DNA of 64,000 nucleotides from CAWVSB01 sp046710535 (GCA_046710535.1 JBKEHH010000006.1:132081-196080); one strand, 5' to 3'. Positions 17,025 through 27,067 are shown, counted from the stretch's first letter. Made by a program: numbers and translations. Notes: generated by a model from the sequence alone, not told the origin.

Positions 17025-20000
17025 TCATTGCTGATTGTTACTTAGATAATTGATGATACCTGAGACCGTATTAATGCGCGATTCTGCGTCTATCATTGGA
17101 GTGTCAAATACTAGTTTATTGCCACCTTGCAGTCGGTACAAGTTGGGTTGTTGCTGCACTAACTTAACTAATGCCATTGGATCGATTTTGGTGTTGGGCC
17201 TGAATTCAATGCGGCCACCTTTAGCCCCGGCTTCTAACTTTTTAATACCTAGAGGCATTGCTTCTATGCGCAGCTCTGTTGCGCGAACTAAGTTTTTAAC
17301 TTCTACGGGCAGTAAACCAAAGCGGTCAATCATTTCAACTTGAAGTTCTCTTAAATCTAGTTTGGTTTCTGCCCCAGAGATACGTTTGTACAAAGTTAAG
17401 CGGGTGTGTACATCGGGTAAGTAGTCGTCAGGTATTAAAGCCGGAATGCGTAAGTTTATTTCCGCGCTGTTGGCTATGGGCTGTTCTAAATCGAAGCTTT
17501 CCCCATTTTGGATTGCTGCCACTGCTCGGTTTAGCATTTCCATGTATAAAGTAAAGCCGATGCCTAAAATATTACCGCTTTGACCATCACCTAATAGTTC
17601 GCCAGCGCCACGTATTTCCATATCGTGGGTGGCTAAAGTGAAGCCTGCGCCCAAGGCAGTAGTTTCTGCTATTGCATCTAAACGCTTTTGTGCGTCTTTA
17701 GTCATAGTGCGATTATCGGGTGTTAGCAGGTAGGCGTAGGCTTGGTGATGGGAGCGCCCAACGCGGCCTCGTAATTGATGCAGTTGCGCAAGGCCAAGTT
17801 TGTCTGCGCGGTCCATAATAATAGTATTGGCCGATGGAATGTCGATGCCAGTTTCTATAATTGTGGTGCAAACTAATACATTGTAATGTTTGTGGTAAAA
17901 CTCACTCATAACTTGTTCTAGTTCACGCTCGCGCATTTGGCCATGAGCAATGCCAACCCGTGCTTCGGGTAACAATTCTTCTAGTTCACGAGCGGTTTTT
18001 TCTATGCTCTTAACTTCGTTATGCAAATAGTAAACTTGGCCGCCACGTAATATTTCACGCAGCATGGCTTCTTTTAAAGTCGCGTTGTCTCTTTGTTGAA
18101 CAAAAGTTTTTACTGACAACCGCCGTGCAGGAGGCGTGGCAATAATAGATAGGTCGCGCATGCCACCCATGGCCATATTTAAGGTGCGAGGTATTGGCGT
18201 GGCGGTAAGGGTAAGAATGTCGACCTCCGCCCGCAAAGATTTCATTTGTTCTTTGTGTTTGACTCCAAATCTATGTTCTTCATCGATAATCAGTAAGCCC
18301 AAGTTGTGATATTTAATATCGGGCTGCAATAATTTATGGGTGCCAATAATAATGTCAACTTTGCCTTCGGCAATTTTCTTTTTTGCCACTTCTATATCTT
18401 TGTTAGAGCGAAAGCGAGATAACACTTCAATGGTAACTGGCCAGTCAACAAAGCGGTCTCTAAAAGTTTCATAGTGTTGTTGGGCAAGTAGGGTAGTTGG
18501 TACCAATATAGCTACTTGGCCGCCATTATGTACGCTGATAAATGCAGCGCGAATTGCGACTTCAGTTTTACCAAAGCCAACATCGCCGCACACTAATCTG
18601 TCCATTGGACTTGGTTTAACTAAGTCAGCAATAACCGCATTAATCGCGTTCTCTTGGTCGACCGTTTCTTCGAACGGGAAGGTGCCACAAAACTGGCGAT
18701 AACTGTCTTCGGGTATTTCCATTGCCCGCCCAGGTTTTGCTGCACGATTAGCGTAAATCTTTAATAGTTCTGCCGCAGTATCTCTGACATCCTTGGCCGC
18801 TTTTTGTTTGGCTTTAGTCCATTGCTCGTTGCCTAGTCTGTGCATGGGAGCGAGGTCGTCGTCGGCACCTGAATATCTATTAATTAAATGCAGTGACGAT
18901 ACCGGCACATAAAGTTTTGCGCCTTCGGCGTAGGCGAGCGCTAAAAACTCTTCATCCTGATTATCAACAGTGATGGTTTCTAAGCCAAGGTAGCGGCCAA
19001 CGCCATGGTCTATATGGACCACCGGTGCATTGATTCTTAGCTCGGTTAGATTTCTAACAATGTTTTCGCTGCTGTCTTGTTCTTTTTGGCGACGACGACT
19101 TTGTAGTACTTTGCCGCCATACAGCTGTGATTCGGTTATTAGTGCAATATTGGGATTATTAAGCAGCAAGCCTTGCTCTATTGGCGCACTGGTAATCCCA
19201 ATGTGGTCGCTACCGTCAATAAAGTCCTGCCAACTATTAGCGAGTTGAGGTTTTAAGCCTAAGTTGACCAATTGTTCGCTTAGCGCTTCACGTCTGCCAG
19301 CGCTTTCGGCACAAAACAACACCCTATGGTCCTGTTCAAGCATAAAGCTTTCAAGCTTCTGCCAAGGGTGGTTTGATTTAGCGTCAACATTGAGTTCTGG
19401 GATATCCTGGAAGCTAAATTCTTGGGTGGCTTTTATACTATCGCTATGTAGGTTTATCCGACTTAAGGATTTAATCGAGCCAAATGTCTCTTCAAATGAT
19501 GCAAACACCTTGTCGGGAGCTAATATCGGACGGCGAGCGTCAATGTTGCGGTCTTCAAAGCGGTTGTTGACCTCTTTGTAGAAAGTTTCTGCCGCGCTAC
19601 TGACTTCTTGAGTTGTCAGTATCAGTGCGTTGGCTGGTAAATAGTCGGCCAATAAATTTGTCTGTTCAAAAAATAGCGGTAAATAATATTCAATACCCGC
19701 GGGAGCAATACCGTCGATAACATCTTGAAATAGGGGGCAGTCGCGGTGGCTGATAGCAAAATGGTCATGCCAGTGGTCTTTAAATTGTTTTATACCGGGC
19801 GCGGTAAGCGGTATCTCGCTAGCGGGTAGCAGTTCAATGCTGTCGAGTTTCTCGATGGTTAATTGTGTTTCAGCATCGAAGCTGCGCAAGTTTTCAATTT
19901 CATCATCAAAAAAGTCGATTCGAAACGGTGTCTCACAGCCCATCGGAAATACGTCGACTAATGAGCCGCGCACTGCGTATTCGCCATGTTCAAAAACAGT

Positions 20001-20486
20001 TTCTACGCGGTGATAGCCCGACTTACTTAAGTTAGTTGCTAGTTGTTTGCCATCTAGGCGCTGGCCGGTTTTTATAAATAGGCAGTTGCCGGCTATATAT
20101 TCAATTGGCGGTAAGCGGTGCATTAGGTTGCTAATAGGCGTAATCAATATGCCCTTAGTAACATTAGGCAGTTGATACAGCGTGGCTAGGCGCTCTGACA
20201 TGATGTCTTGATGCGGTGAGAAACTGTCGTAAGGCAAAGTTTCTCGGTCGGGGAAGTGGAGGATCTTTAAATCATCGACTGATTCATCGCCATTATCGGT
20301 GAAAAACTGAATCTCTCGGGTTAATGCTTCGGCGGCGGCGGTGGTGCCGGTAATTAGCACGCATATTCCATCATTAGCTTGCGCTATTTGCGCGACTGCT
20401 AAGGCTAGGCTAGCTTTACTTAGACCGCTCCAGCGTTGATGTGAGCCAGAGGTCGGTAGCGAAGGTATGGGAAAAACTGAAGTCAT
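17025..20486 (-). CDS. mfd: Transcription-repair coupling factor Mfd
   Basis: Mfd (1153 residues; E. coli 1148) removes RNA polymerase stalled at DNA lesions and recruits UvrA. The UvrB-homology module is N-terminal (LITGTTAAAEALTREI, LPYDSFSPHQDIMSERL), the RNA-polymerase interaction domain (INAPVVHIDHGVGRYLGLE) is near residue 490, and the SF2 translocase follows with Walker A GDVGFGKTE, DEEHRFG, TATPIPRTL, and the RecG-like QLRGRVGRS. The C-terminal domain (PDDYLPDVHTRLTLYKRI) is present. The downstream gene csiV is 54 bases away. It is divergent from gap. Confidence 0.98.
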   Translation of the reverse strand: MTSVFPIPSLPTSGSHQRWSGLSKASLALAVAQIAQANDGICVLITGTTAAAEALTREIQFFTDNGDESVDDLKILHFPDRETLPYDSFSPHQDIMSERLATLYQLPNVTKGILITPISNLMHRLPPIEYIAGNCLFIKTGQRLDGKQLATNLSKSGYHRVETVFEHGEYAVRGSLVDVFPMGCETPFRIDFFDDEIENLRSFDAETQLTIEKLDSIELLPASEIPLTAPGIKQFKDHWHDHFAISHRDCPLFQDVIDGIAPAGIEYYLPLFFEQTNLLADYLPANALILTTQEVSSAAETFYKEVNNRFEDRNIDARRPILAPDKVFASFEETFGSIKSLSRINLHSDSIKATQEFSFQDIPELNVDAKSNHPWQKLESFMLEQDHRVLFCAESAGRREALSEQLVNLGLKPQLANSWQDFIDGSDHIGITSAPIEQGLLLNNPNIALITESQLYGGKVLQSRRRQKEQDSSENIVRNLTELRINAPVVHIDHGVGRYLGLETITVDNQDEEFLALAYAEGAKLYVPVSSLHLINRYSGADDDLAPMHRLGNEQWTKAKQKAAKDVRDTAAELLKIYANRAAKPGRAMEIPEDSYRQFCGTFPFEETVDQENAINAVIADLVKPSPMDRLVCGDVGFGKTEVAIRAAFISVHNGGQVAILVPTTLLAQQHYETFRDRFVDWPVTIEVLSRFRSNKDIEVAKKKIAEGKVDIIIGTHKLLQPDIKYHNLGLLIIDEEHRFGVKHKEQMKSLRAEVDILTLTATPIPRTLNMAMGGMRDLSIIATPPARRLSVKTFVQQRDNATLKEAMLREILRGGQVYYLHNEVKSIEKTARELEELLPEARVGIAHGQMRERELEQVMSEFYHKHYNVLVCTTIIETGIDIPSANTIIMDRADKLGLAQLHQLRGRVGRSHHQAYAYLLTPDNRTMTKDAQKRLDAIAETTALGAGFTLATHDMEIRGAGELLGDGQSGNILGIGFTLYMEMLNRAVAAIQNGESFDLEQPIANSAEINLRIPALIPDDYLPDVHTRLTLYKRISGAETKLDLRELQVEMIDRFGLLPVEVKNLVRATELRIEAMPLGIKKLEAGAKGGRIEFRPNTKIDPMALVKLVQQQPNLYRLQGGNKLVFDTPMIDAESRINTVSGIINYLSNNQQ

Positions 20487-20574
20487 TAAGGCTGTCTTAA
20501 AAAGTTGACTATTGTAGAGGTCTGGCGCGTATTTGCCAGCAATGATCGCGGCAACATTATCGCGATTAACTAGC

Positions 20575-20593
20575 GCTGTAAGTAAACTACAGC
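20575..20593. promoter_or_regulatory. Inverted repeat in the mfd-gap divergent region
   Basis: GCTGTA and TACAGC flank a 7-base centre. It looks like a LexA box (CTGT-ACAG) but with a 9-base instead of 8-base spacing, so LexA binding is doubtful. It may be a site for another regulator of gap or mfd. Confidence 0.3.
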
Positions 20594-20717
20594 TTAGTTG
20601 CTTTTAAGTTGTTTATTTATATGGTTTTTTTGATTCAGAATAGCTTTCAGCTATTGCTAACAGGTGGTGAAATCACGATAATACGCGCACTTTTTGACCC
20701 TGCTAAGGAAGAGTATA

Positions 20718-22190
20718 GTGACCGAGCAACAAACGCGTGAGCGCCCCAGTGATTATTTTGTCGATTGGAAAGAACGTGAAGCATTAGCCGAAGCCATGAT
20801 CCCTATGGTTGGTAAGCTATATCGAGAACACGGCGCTAAGATTTATATTTACGGTCAACCATTAGTTAATCATTCTGTAATCGACATCATGAAAGCTCAT
20901 CGCCATGTGCGCGAAGTTGAGCAAAATGAATTGTCTGAGTTTGAAACATTCCCTGTTATAAAAGCATTGTCAGAGCTTAGCCTCGGTACTGCGCACATAG
21001 ATGCAGGCCGCATTGCGGTTAACTACGAAGAAACGGCTAAAAAAGACGGAGTAAGCGTAACAGACTACGTCTTGTCTCAGGTTGAAGGTCTGGTGACTCA
21101 TGAAGAGGAGTCGATTGGCCGGCCGCGTGATGTTGTTTTATACGGCTTTGGTCGTATTGGCCGCCTAATGGCTAGATTGCTCATTGAAAAGGCAGGCGGT
21201 GGCGACAATATACGTTTGCGCGCAATTGTGGTTCGCAAAGGTAAAGCGGCTAATGATTTAGTTAAGCGTGCCAGCTTATTGCGACGTGATTCAGTTCACG
21301 GCGCGTTTAATGGTACTATTCGTGTTGACGAAGAACGTGGCTCTATTGTCGCTAACGGCGTTGAAATTAAAGTTATCTACGCCAGTAATCCAGCTGAGAT
21401 TGATTACACTGAGTATGGTATTAATGACGCGATAGTAGTTGATAATACCGGTATGTGGCGCGATCGTGATGGCCTTTCTCAGCATGCTAATTGTAAAGGC
21501 GTGTCTAAGGTTATTCTTACCGCTCCTGGTAAAGGTGATTTGAAAAATATCGTTCATGGTATTAATAATAGCGATATAGATGATAGCGATGTAATTATTT
21601 CTGCTGCATCTTGTACTACTAACGCCATCGCACCACCGCTTAAAGCAATTGATGATGAGTTTGGTATTACTAATGGTCATGTTGAAACAGTACATGCCTA
21701 CACTAATGATCAAAACTTGATTGATAACTATCATGCTGCCAGTCGTCGTGGACGCAGTGCGGCACTTAACATGGTTATCACTGAAACCGGCGCTGCCACG
21801 GCAGTAGGTAAGGTGTTACCACAGTTTGTTGGTAAATTAACCGGCAACGCAATTCGCGTTCCTACGCCAAATGTATCAATGGCCATATTGAATTTGAATT
21901 TGAAACGCGAAACCACGGTTGAAGAGTTGAATGAATACATGCGTAAAATCGCACTGCATTCTCCACTGCGCAAGCAAATAGGCTTCTCTAACTCCCCAGA
22001 AGTGGTATCGACAGACTTGGTCGGTTCCCGTCATGCTTGTGTTTTTGACGCTCAGGCAACTATCGTCAACGGGACTTCGGCGGTTATGTACTTGTGGTAT
22101 GACAACGAATTTGGCTATACCTGTCAGGTTTATCGAATATTAGAGCAAATGAGCGGGGTAAAATACGCGGTGTATCCAAAAGAAGCCTAG
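20718..22190 (+). CDS. gap: Glyceraldehyde-3-phosphate dehydrogenase with N-terminal extension (GapB type)
   Basis: The 490-residue protein has a Rossmann NAD(P) domain beginning only at about residue 135 (VLYGFGRIGRLMARLL), the active-site cysteine in SAASCTTNAIAPPLK, and the catalytic-domain motifs SRRGRSAALNMVITETGAA and WYDNEFGYTCQ. The 130-residue N-terminal extension is typical of the Pseudomonas PA3001 class and is absent in the 330-residue GapA. GTG at 20718 is preceded by AAGGAAGAG, so it was preferred to the TTG at 20694. It is predicted to interconvert glyceraldehyde-3-phosphate and 1,3-bisphosphoglycerate, perhaps mainly in gluconeogenesis. Confidence 0.93.
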   Translation: MTEQQTRERPSDYFVDWKEREALAEAMIPMVGKLYREHGAKIYIYGQPLVNHSVIDIMKAHRHVREVEQNELSEFETFPVIKALSELSLGTAHIDAGRIAVNYEETAKKDGVSVTDYVLSQVEGLVTHEEESIGRPRDVVLYGFGRIGRLMARLLIEKAGGGDNIRLRAIVVRKGKAANDLVKRASLLRRDSVHGAFNGTIRVDEERGSIVANGVEIKVIYASNPAEIDYTEYGINDAIVVDNTGMWRDRDGLSQHANCKGVSKVILTAPGKGDLKNIVHGINNSDIDDSDVIISAASCTTNAIAPPLKAIDDEFGITNGHVETVHAYTNDQNLIDNYHAASRRGRSAALNMVITETGAATAVGKVLPQFVGKLTGNAIRVPTPNVSMAILNLNLKRETTVEELNEYMRKIALHSPLRKQIGFSNSPEVVSTDLVGSRHACVFDAQATIVNGTSAVMYLWYDNEFGYTCQVYRILEQMSGVKYAVYPKEA

Positions 22191-22325
22191 GCAAGTCGAA
22201 AAGCCTCATTTAAGTCTTGGTGGTAGTTCAATCCGAGCAAGCGTTATATAATTATCAGCCTTGCTGGTATGTAGTAATTATCGGCTCACCTATTTATGTA
22301 TGCAATAAAGGTGAGTTTGGTTCGA

Positions 22326-22351
22326 GTGTAGGTAGTGGGTGTAGGTAGTGG
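22326..22351. repeat. 13-bp tandem duplication upstream of nqrA
   Basis: GTGTAGGTAGTGG occurs twice in a row, 55 bases before the nqrA start. It lies in the leader or promoter of the nqr operon. A slippage product or a direct-repeat binding site are both possible. The remainder of 22191-22406 shows no strong promoter. Confidence 0.6.
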
Positions 22352-22406
22352 GTTTAGCTAACTTTCTGCCTGTTTCAGTCATTCATAGTTGAGCACTGTG
22401 CAGCTT

Positions 22407-23744
22407 ATGATAAAAATTAAGAAAGGCTTAGATCTGCCAATAGCGGGTCAGCCGGAACAAAAACTAGTCGAAACTGCAGCGGTTAAAACCGTCGCATTAG
22501 TAGGTGCGGATTATGTTGGCATGAAGCCAACTATGGAAGTAAGCGAAGGTGACAAGGTCAAAAAAGGCCAGTTACTGTTTACTGACAAGAAAACAGAGGG
22601 GGTGAAATATACTGCTCCCGGTGGTGGTACTGTGGTGCAAGTTAACCGCGGCGCTAAACGGGTTTTCCAAACTTTGGTAATCGAGCTAGATGAGCAAGAG
22701 GAAGAACTAACGTTTGCTAGCTTCTCTGCTGGTCAGTTAGCCGGTTTAAATCGTGAGCAAGTCACTCATCAGCTAGTTGATTCTGGTGAGTGGACTGCTT
22801 TTCGTACTAGGCCTTACAGTAAGGTTCCGGCGGCAAGCACTGTCCCACATTCTATTTTCGTTAACGCGATGGACACTAACCCATTAGCGGCTGACCCAGT
22901 AGTGGTTATAGCGCAGAATAAGGAAGCATTTGCCAACGGTTTGAAAGTCTTGCCAGCACTTACTGACGGTAATGTTTATCTTTCCACTGCCCCTGACGCT
23001 GACATTCCTAGCGAAGGCGCAACAGTGAAAGAGTTTGCTGGGCCGCATCCAGCAGGTTTGAGCGGCACTCATATCCATTTTATAGATCCAGTATCTTTTA
23101 ATAAAACCGTGTGGACTATTGGCTATCAAGATGTGATCGCGATTGGACATTTGTTCACCTCGGGGAAAATATACTCAGAGCGCGTAGTAGCTTTGGCTGG
23201 TCCAGCTGTTAATGCTCCAGCATTGGTTAAAACCCGCGTTGGTGCTAGCACTACCGAATTGACCGCAGGTAATCTGGTTGATGGCGACAACAGAGTGATT
23301 TCAGGTTCGGTTTTATCCGGCCGCAGTGCTAAAGGTGTAATGGCTTATCTGGGCCGTTATCACTATCAAATTTCAGTGCTTGCAGAAGGTGTCGAACGTA
23401 AATTTATGGGTTGGCTGTCGCCAGGCTTAGATCGCTTTTCGGTAATGGGTATTTATCTGTCGCAGTTAATCGGTGGAAAACGTTTTGCCATGAACACCAG
23501 TACTAATGGCAGTCCCAGAGCGATGGTACCAATTGGTGCTTATGAGAAATTAATGCCATTGGATATTTTACCGACGCAGTTGCTACGTGCGATGATTGTC
23601 GCCGATATGGAAGTGTCGTTGGATTTAGGTGTATTAGAGTTAGACGAAGAAGATTTGGCGCTCTGTACGTTTGCATGTCCGGGCAAGTATGAGTACGGAC
23701 CTATTTTGCGAGATAATCTAACCCGCATAGAGAAGGAGTGTTAA
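22407..23744 (+). CDS. nqrA: Na(+)-translocating NADH-quinone reductase subunit A
   Basis: NqrA (445 residues; V. cholerae 446) is the cytoplasmic quinone-side subunit of Na+-NQR. The start MIKIKKGLDLPIAGQPEQ is the family N-terminus and fixes the ATG at 22407; a TTG six codons upstream is rejected. GGGTVVQVNRGAKR, GPHPAGLSGTHIHFIDPV and GWLSPGLDRFSV are conserved. It is the first gene of nqrABCDEF; the tail LCTFACPGKYEYGPILR precedes the ATG of nqrB with no gap, indicating tight coupling. Confidence 0.98.
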   Translation: MIKIKKGLDLPIAGQPEQKLVETAAVKTVALVGADYVGMKPTMEVSEGDKVKKGQLLFTDKKTEGVKYTAPGGGTVVQVNRGAKRVFQTLVIELDEQEEELTFASFSAGQLAGLNREQVTHQLVDSGEWTAFRTRPYSKVPAASTVPHSIFVNAMDTNPLAADPVVVIAQNKEAFANGLKVLPALTDGNVYLSTAPDADIPSEGATVKEFAGPHPAGLSGTHIHFIDPVSFNKTVWTIGYQDVIAIGHLFTSGKIYSERVVALAGPAVNAPALVKTRVGASTTELTAGNLVDGDNRVISGSVLSGRSAKGVMAYLGRYHYQISVLAEGVERKFMGWLSPGLDRFSVMGIYLSQLIGGKRFAMNTSTNGSPRAMVPIGAYEKLMPLDILPTQLLRAMIVADMEVSLDLGVLELDEEDLALCTFACPGKYEYGPILRDNLTRIEKEC

Positions 23745-24965
23745 ATGAAGGCGGTACGTAACTTCTTCGACAAGCTTGAACCGCATTTTGAAAAAGGCGG
23801 TAAATATGAAAAGTATTATGCTATTTATGAGATATTTGACACCTTTGCATTTCACCCCGCTGATGTAACCAAAACTGGCGCTCATGTTCGCGACGGGATT
23901 GACCTTAAGCGCATCATGATCACTGTTTGGATTGCTGTATTTCCAGCCATGTTTTACGGCATGTATAATATTGGCTTTCAAGCCAATGTTGCCATGGCAC
24001 AGATGGGAATTACCGAAGTCACTAGTTGGCATGGCACTATTATTAGCCTTTTTGCTGGTTATGATCAAAATAGTATCTGGGATTGCTTCTGGCATGGTGT
24101 GGCATATTTCTTACCCGTTTACATAACGACTTTTGTGGTTGGTATCACTTGGGAAATTATTTTTGCGATAGTGCGTGGCCACGAAGTGAACGAAGGTTTC
24201 TTTGTAACATCGATCTTATTTGCTCTTATTTGTCCACCCGATATTCCACTGTGGCAAGTTGCACTTGGTATTAGCTTTGGTGTGGTTGTTGGTAAGGAAG
24301 TATTTGGTGGTACTGGTAAAAACTTTTTAAACCCTGCATTAACCGGTCGTGCATTTTTGTTCTTTGCTTATCCGGCCCAAATTTCAGGTGACTCAGTTTG
24401 GACTGCGGTAGACGGTTTTAGCGGTGCAACCGCTTTAGCGCAGGCAGCCACTGTAGGGTATGGCAACATCGTTGATGCCTGGGGTAACCAAATTAGTTGG
24501 TTACAAGCTTTTTACGGCAATATACAAGGCTCTATGGGTGAGGTTTCAACACTCGCTATTATGCTGGGCGCGGTATTATTACTAGTAACTAGAATCGCCT
24601 CTTGGCGCATTATGGCCGGCGTTATTCTTGGTATGGTTGCTACTTCATCGTTATTCAATCTTATTGGTTCTGATACTAATCCGTTACTTTCAATGCCTTG
24701 GTATTGGCATTTAGTAGTAGGTGGCTTTGCTTTCGGGACGGTGTTTATGGCGACAGACCCTGTGTCTGCGTCAATGACCCATCTTGGTAAATGGTATTAT
24801 GGTATTTTAATTGGCTTGATGGTGGTGTTAATTCGTGTGGCTAACCCTGCCTACCCTGAAGGTATGATGCTGGCTATTTTGTTTGGTAATCTGTTTGCGC
24901 CACTTATTGACCACTTTGTAGTACAGGCTAATATTAAGCGGAGGTTGGTACGTAATGTCGCGTAA
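23745..24965 (+). CDS. nqrB: Na(+)-NQR subunit B, covalent FMN carrier
   Basis: NqrB (406 residues) is a polytopic membrane subunit with about ten helices. The FMN attachment threonine is T229 in GFSGATALA (S/T-G-A-T motif), where ApbE links FMN by a phosphoester bond. KEVFGGTGKNFLNPALTGRAFLFFAYP is a family hallmark. It forms part of the sodium channel and contacts NqrA. The gene overlaps nqrC by 11 bases. Confidence 0.98.
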   Translation: MKAVRNFFDKLEPHFEKGGKYEKYYAIYEIFDTFAFHPADVTKTGAHVRDGIDLKRIMITVWIAVFPAMFYGMYNIGFQANVAMAQMGITEVTSWHGTIISLFAGYDQNSIWDCFWHGVAYFLPVYITTFVVGITWEIIFAIVRGHEVNEGFFVTSILFALICPPDIPLWQVALGISFGVVVGKEVFGGTGKNFLNPALTGRAFLFFAYPAQISGDSVWTAVDGFSGATALAQAATVGYGNIVDAWGNQISWLQAFYGNIQGSMGEVSTLAIMLGAVLLLVTRIASWRIMAGVILGMVATSSLFNLIGSDTNPLLSMPWYWHLVVGGFAFGTVFMATDPVSASMTHLGKWYYGILIGLMVVLIRVANPAYPEGMMLAILFGNLFAPLIDHFVVQANIKRRLVRNVA

Positions 24966-25755
24966 TAAAGATTCATTACAAAGTACTATTATTGTGGCGG
25001 TAGCGTTATGTTTAGTATGCTCAATCGTCGTGTCCACCGCCGCAGTAGCGCTGAAGGATCGCCAAAAAGCGAACAAGTTAAATGAGCGTAATCGCAATGT
25101 TTTATCGGCGGCCGGCTTGTATAAACCTGGCGAGCAAACAGCTAAAGACATTCAGGCTTTGTTCGAACAATTTCAAGTTAAGTTAGTTGATTTAGAAACT
25201 GGCAATTACCTAAGTGCTTCCGATATGGACACCTTGGGGATTGATATTGCCACTTATGACCAGCGCAAAGCCTCTAAAATTGACGAGCTGTCGATTAAAA
25301 TTCCAAATAAAGAAGATATTGCAGTTATTAAACGACGTGCTAAATACGCTGCTGTTTATGTCTTGGAACAAGAAGGTGAAGTGAAGAGCATCGTGTTGCC
25401 TGTTAAAGGTTACGGTTTGTGGAGTGTGTTATACGGCTTCCTTGCAATCGAAGCTGATGGCAACACTGTTTCTGGGTTAACTTTTTATGAGCACGCGGAA
25501 ACGCCAGGTCTTGGGGGTGAAGTTGATAATCCGAGATGGAAAGCTCTATGGCCCGGTAAGCAGATAGTCGATAGCAACGGTGATGTCGCTTTAACCGTAG
25601 TGAAAGGTAAAGTGATTGGCGAAAGTGATTACGAAATAGACGGTTTATCCGGTGCTACCTTGACATCAAAAGGTGTTGCTAACCTTATCGAGTATTGGAT
25701 GGGTGATAAAGCGTTTGGTAGTTATCTATCTAAAGTTAGATCGGGAGAGGTGTAA
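24955..25755 (+). CDS. nqrC: Na(+)-NQR subunit C, covalent FMN carrier
   Basis: NqrC (266 residues) has one N-terminal membrane helix (TIIVAVALCLVCSIVVSTAAVAL) and a periplasmic FMN-binding domain. The covalent FMN site is T235 in DGLSGATLTSKGV, with GLGGEVDNPRWKALWPGK upstream. It passes electrons between the membrane iron centre and NqrB. The start overlaps the nqrB end. Confidence 0.98.
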   Translation: MSRNKDSLQSTIIVAVALCLVCSIVVSTAAVALKDRQKANKLNERNRNVLSAAGLYKPGEQTAKDIQALFEQFQVKLVDLETGNYLSASDMDTLGIDIATYDQRKASKIDELSIKIPNKEDIAVIKRRAKYAAVYVLEQEGEVKSIVLPVKGYGLWSVLYGFLAIEADGNTVSGLTFYEHAETPGLGGEVDNPRWKALWPGKQIVDSNGDVALTVVKGKVIGESDYEIDGLSGATLTSKGVANLIEYWMGDKAFGSYLSKVRSGEV

Positions 25756-25757
25756 AA

Positions 25758-26423
25758 ATGGCTGGCGAGAAAGCAAAAAATGTTCTAATCGGGCCGATAT
25801 TTGATAACAACCCGATTGCATTACAGATATTGGGCGTGTGTTCGGCTCTAGCAGTAACAACTAATCTCAGTATTACCATTGTTATGTGTATAGCGTTAAC
25901 AGTGGTGTGTGCGTTTTCAAACTTTTTTATCTCGATTATTCGTAATTATTTACCTAATAGTATTCGTATTATTGTGCAAATGACGGTTATTGCCTCACTA
26001 GTAATTGTGGTTGATCAGTTGCTGCAAGCTTTCGCTTACGAAATTAGTAAAAGCCTGTCGGTATTCGTTGGTTTGATTATCACTAACTGTATCGTTATGG
26101 GCAGAGCAGAAGCGTTTGCAATGAAAAATCCACCGATTCCAAGCTTTTTAGATGGTATTGGTAATGGTCTTGGCTATAGCGTGGTATTACTTGCAGTCGC
26201 TTTCTTTAGAGAGTTGTTTGGATCGGGTAGTCTATTTGGTATGGAAGTATTTACCTTGGTTGAGAATGGCGGTTGGTATCAAGCTAATGGCATGATGTTG
26301 TTGCCGCCTAGTGCATTCTTCCTGATCGGATTTTTCATCTGGGCATTGCGTAGTTGGAAAACAAACCAAGTGGAAGAAAACGAGTTTAAGATGTCGCCAC
26401 AATCTAAGCAGGAGGCAGTGTAA
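25758..26423 (+). CDS. nqrD: Na(+)-NQR subunit D
   Basis: NqrD (221 residues) has six membrane helices in the NqrDE/RnfAE fold. Together with NqrE it holds an intramembrane iron centre through conserved cysteines (LQILGVCSALAVTTN and IITNCIVMGRAEA are visible). GIGNGLGYSVVLLAVAFFRELFGSGSLFG is a family motif. The stop codon abuts the nqrE ATG. Confidence 0.98.
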   Translation: MAGEKAKNVLIGPIFDNNPIALQILGVCSALAVTTNLSITIVMCIALTVVCAFSNFFISIIRNYLPNSIRIIVQMTVIASLVIVVDQLLQAFAYEISKSLSVFVGLIITNCIVMGRAEAFAMKNPPIPSFLDGIGNGLGYSVVLLAVAFFRELFGSGSLFGMEVFTLVENGGWYQANGMMLLPPSAFFLIGFFIWALRSWKTNQVEENEFKMSPQSKQEAV

Positions 26424-27032
26424 ATGGAACATTATATCGGTCTTTTTGTTCGCGCCGTATTTATTGAGAATATGGCTTTGGCATTCTTTTTGGGAATGTG
26501 TACATTTTTGGCAATATCGAAAAAAGTACAAACAGCTATTGGCCTTGGTATTGCGGTAATTGTGGTACTAACAATTACGGTGCCAGCTAATAATTTGATT
26601 TATCAATATCTGCTAAAAGAAGGCGCACTATCTTGGGCCGGATTACCAAATACTGACCTTAGCTTTTTAGGTTACTTAAGTTATATCGGGGTAATTGCTG
26701 CCATCGTGCAAATTATGGAAATGTTTTTAGATAAATATATTCCAGCATTGTACAGCGCGCTCGGTGTGTTTTTGCCACTTATAACGGTTAACTGTGCAAT
26801 CTTGGGTGCTGCCTTGTTCATGGTTAACCGTGAATATCAATTTGGTGAGAGTGTTGTATATGGCTTTGGCGCTGGTGTTGGTTGGGCGTTAGCTGTGGTC
26901 GCACTTGCGGGCATTCGCGAAAAACTAAAATACAGCGATGTGCCAGATGGCCTACAGGGTTTAGGTATTACGTTTATTACCGCTGGTTTGATGTCATTGG
27001 GCTTTATGTCTTTTGGCGGAATATCTTTATAA
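26424..27032 (+). CDS. nqrE: Na(+)-NQR subunit E
   Basis: NqrE (202 residues) is the inverted partner of NqrD with six membrane helices. The cysteine motifs MALAFFLGMCTFLA and LITVNCAILGAALF supply ligands to the shared iron centre. It begins directly after the nqrD stop. A 76-base gap with a hairpin follows before nqrF. Confidence 0.98.
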   Translation: MEHYIGLFVRAVFIENMALAFFLGMCTFLAISKKVQTAIGLGIAVIVVLTITVPANNLIYQYLLKEGALSWAGLPNTDLSFLGYLSYIGVIAAIVQIMEMFLDKYIPALYSALGVFLPLITVNCAILGAALFMVNREYQFGESVVYGFGAGVGWALAVVALAGIREKLKYSDVPDGLQGLGITFITAGLMSLGFMSFGGISL

Positions 27033-27050
27033 GAGACTTTTACAAAGTAG

Positions 27051-27067
27051 TTCGAGCCAGACTCGAA
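27051..27067 (+). promoter_or_regulatory. Intercistronic hairpin between nqrE and nqrF
   Basis: TTCGAG-CCAGA-CTCGAA is a perfect 6-bp stem with a 5-base loop, in the only sizeable gap (76 bases) of the nqr operon. It lacks a T run, so it is more likely an RNA-processing or stability element than a terminator. Confidence 0.45.

Noticed and set aside
20576..20592. LexA-box-like CTGT...ACAG between mfd and gap
   Set aside because: The spacing is 9 bases instead of 8, which LexA does not tolerate well.
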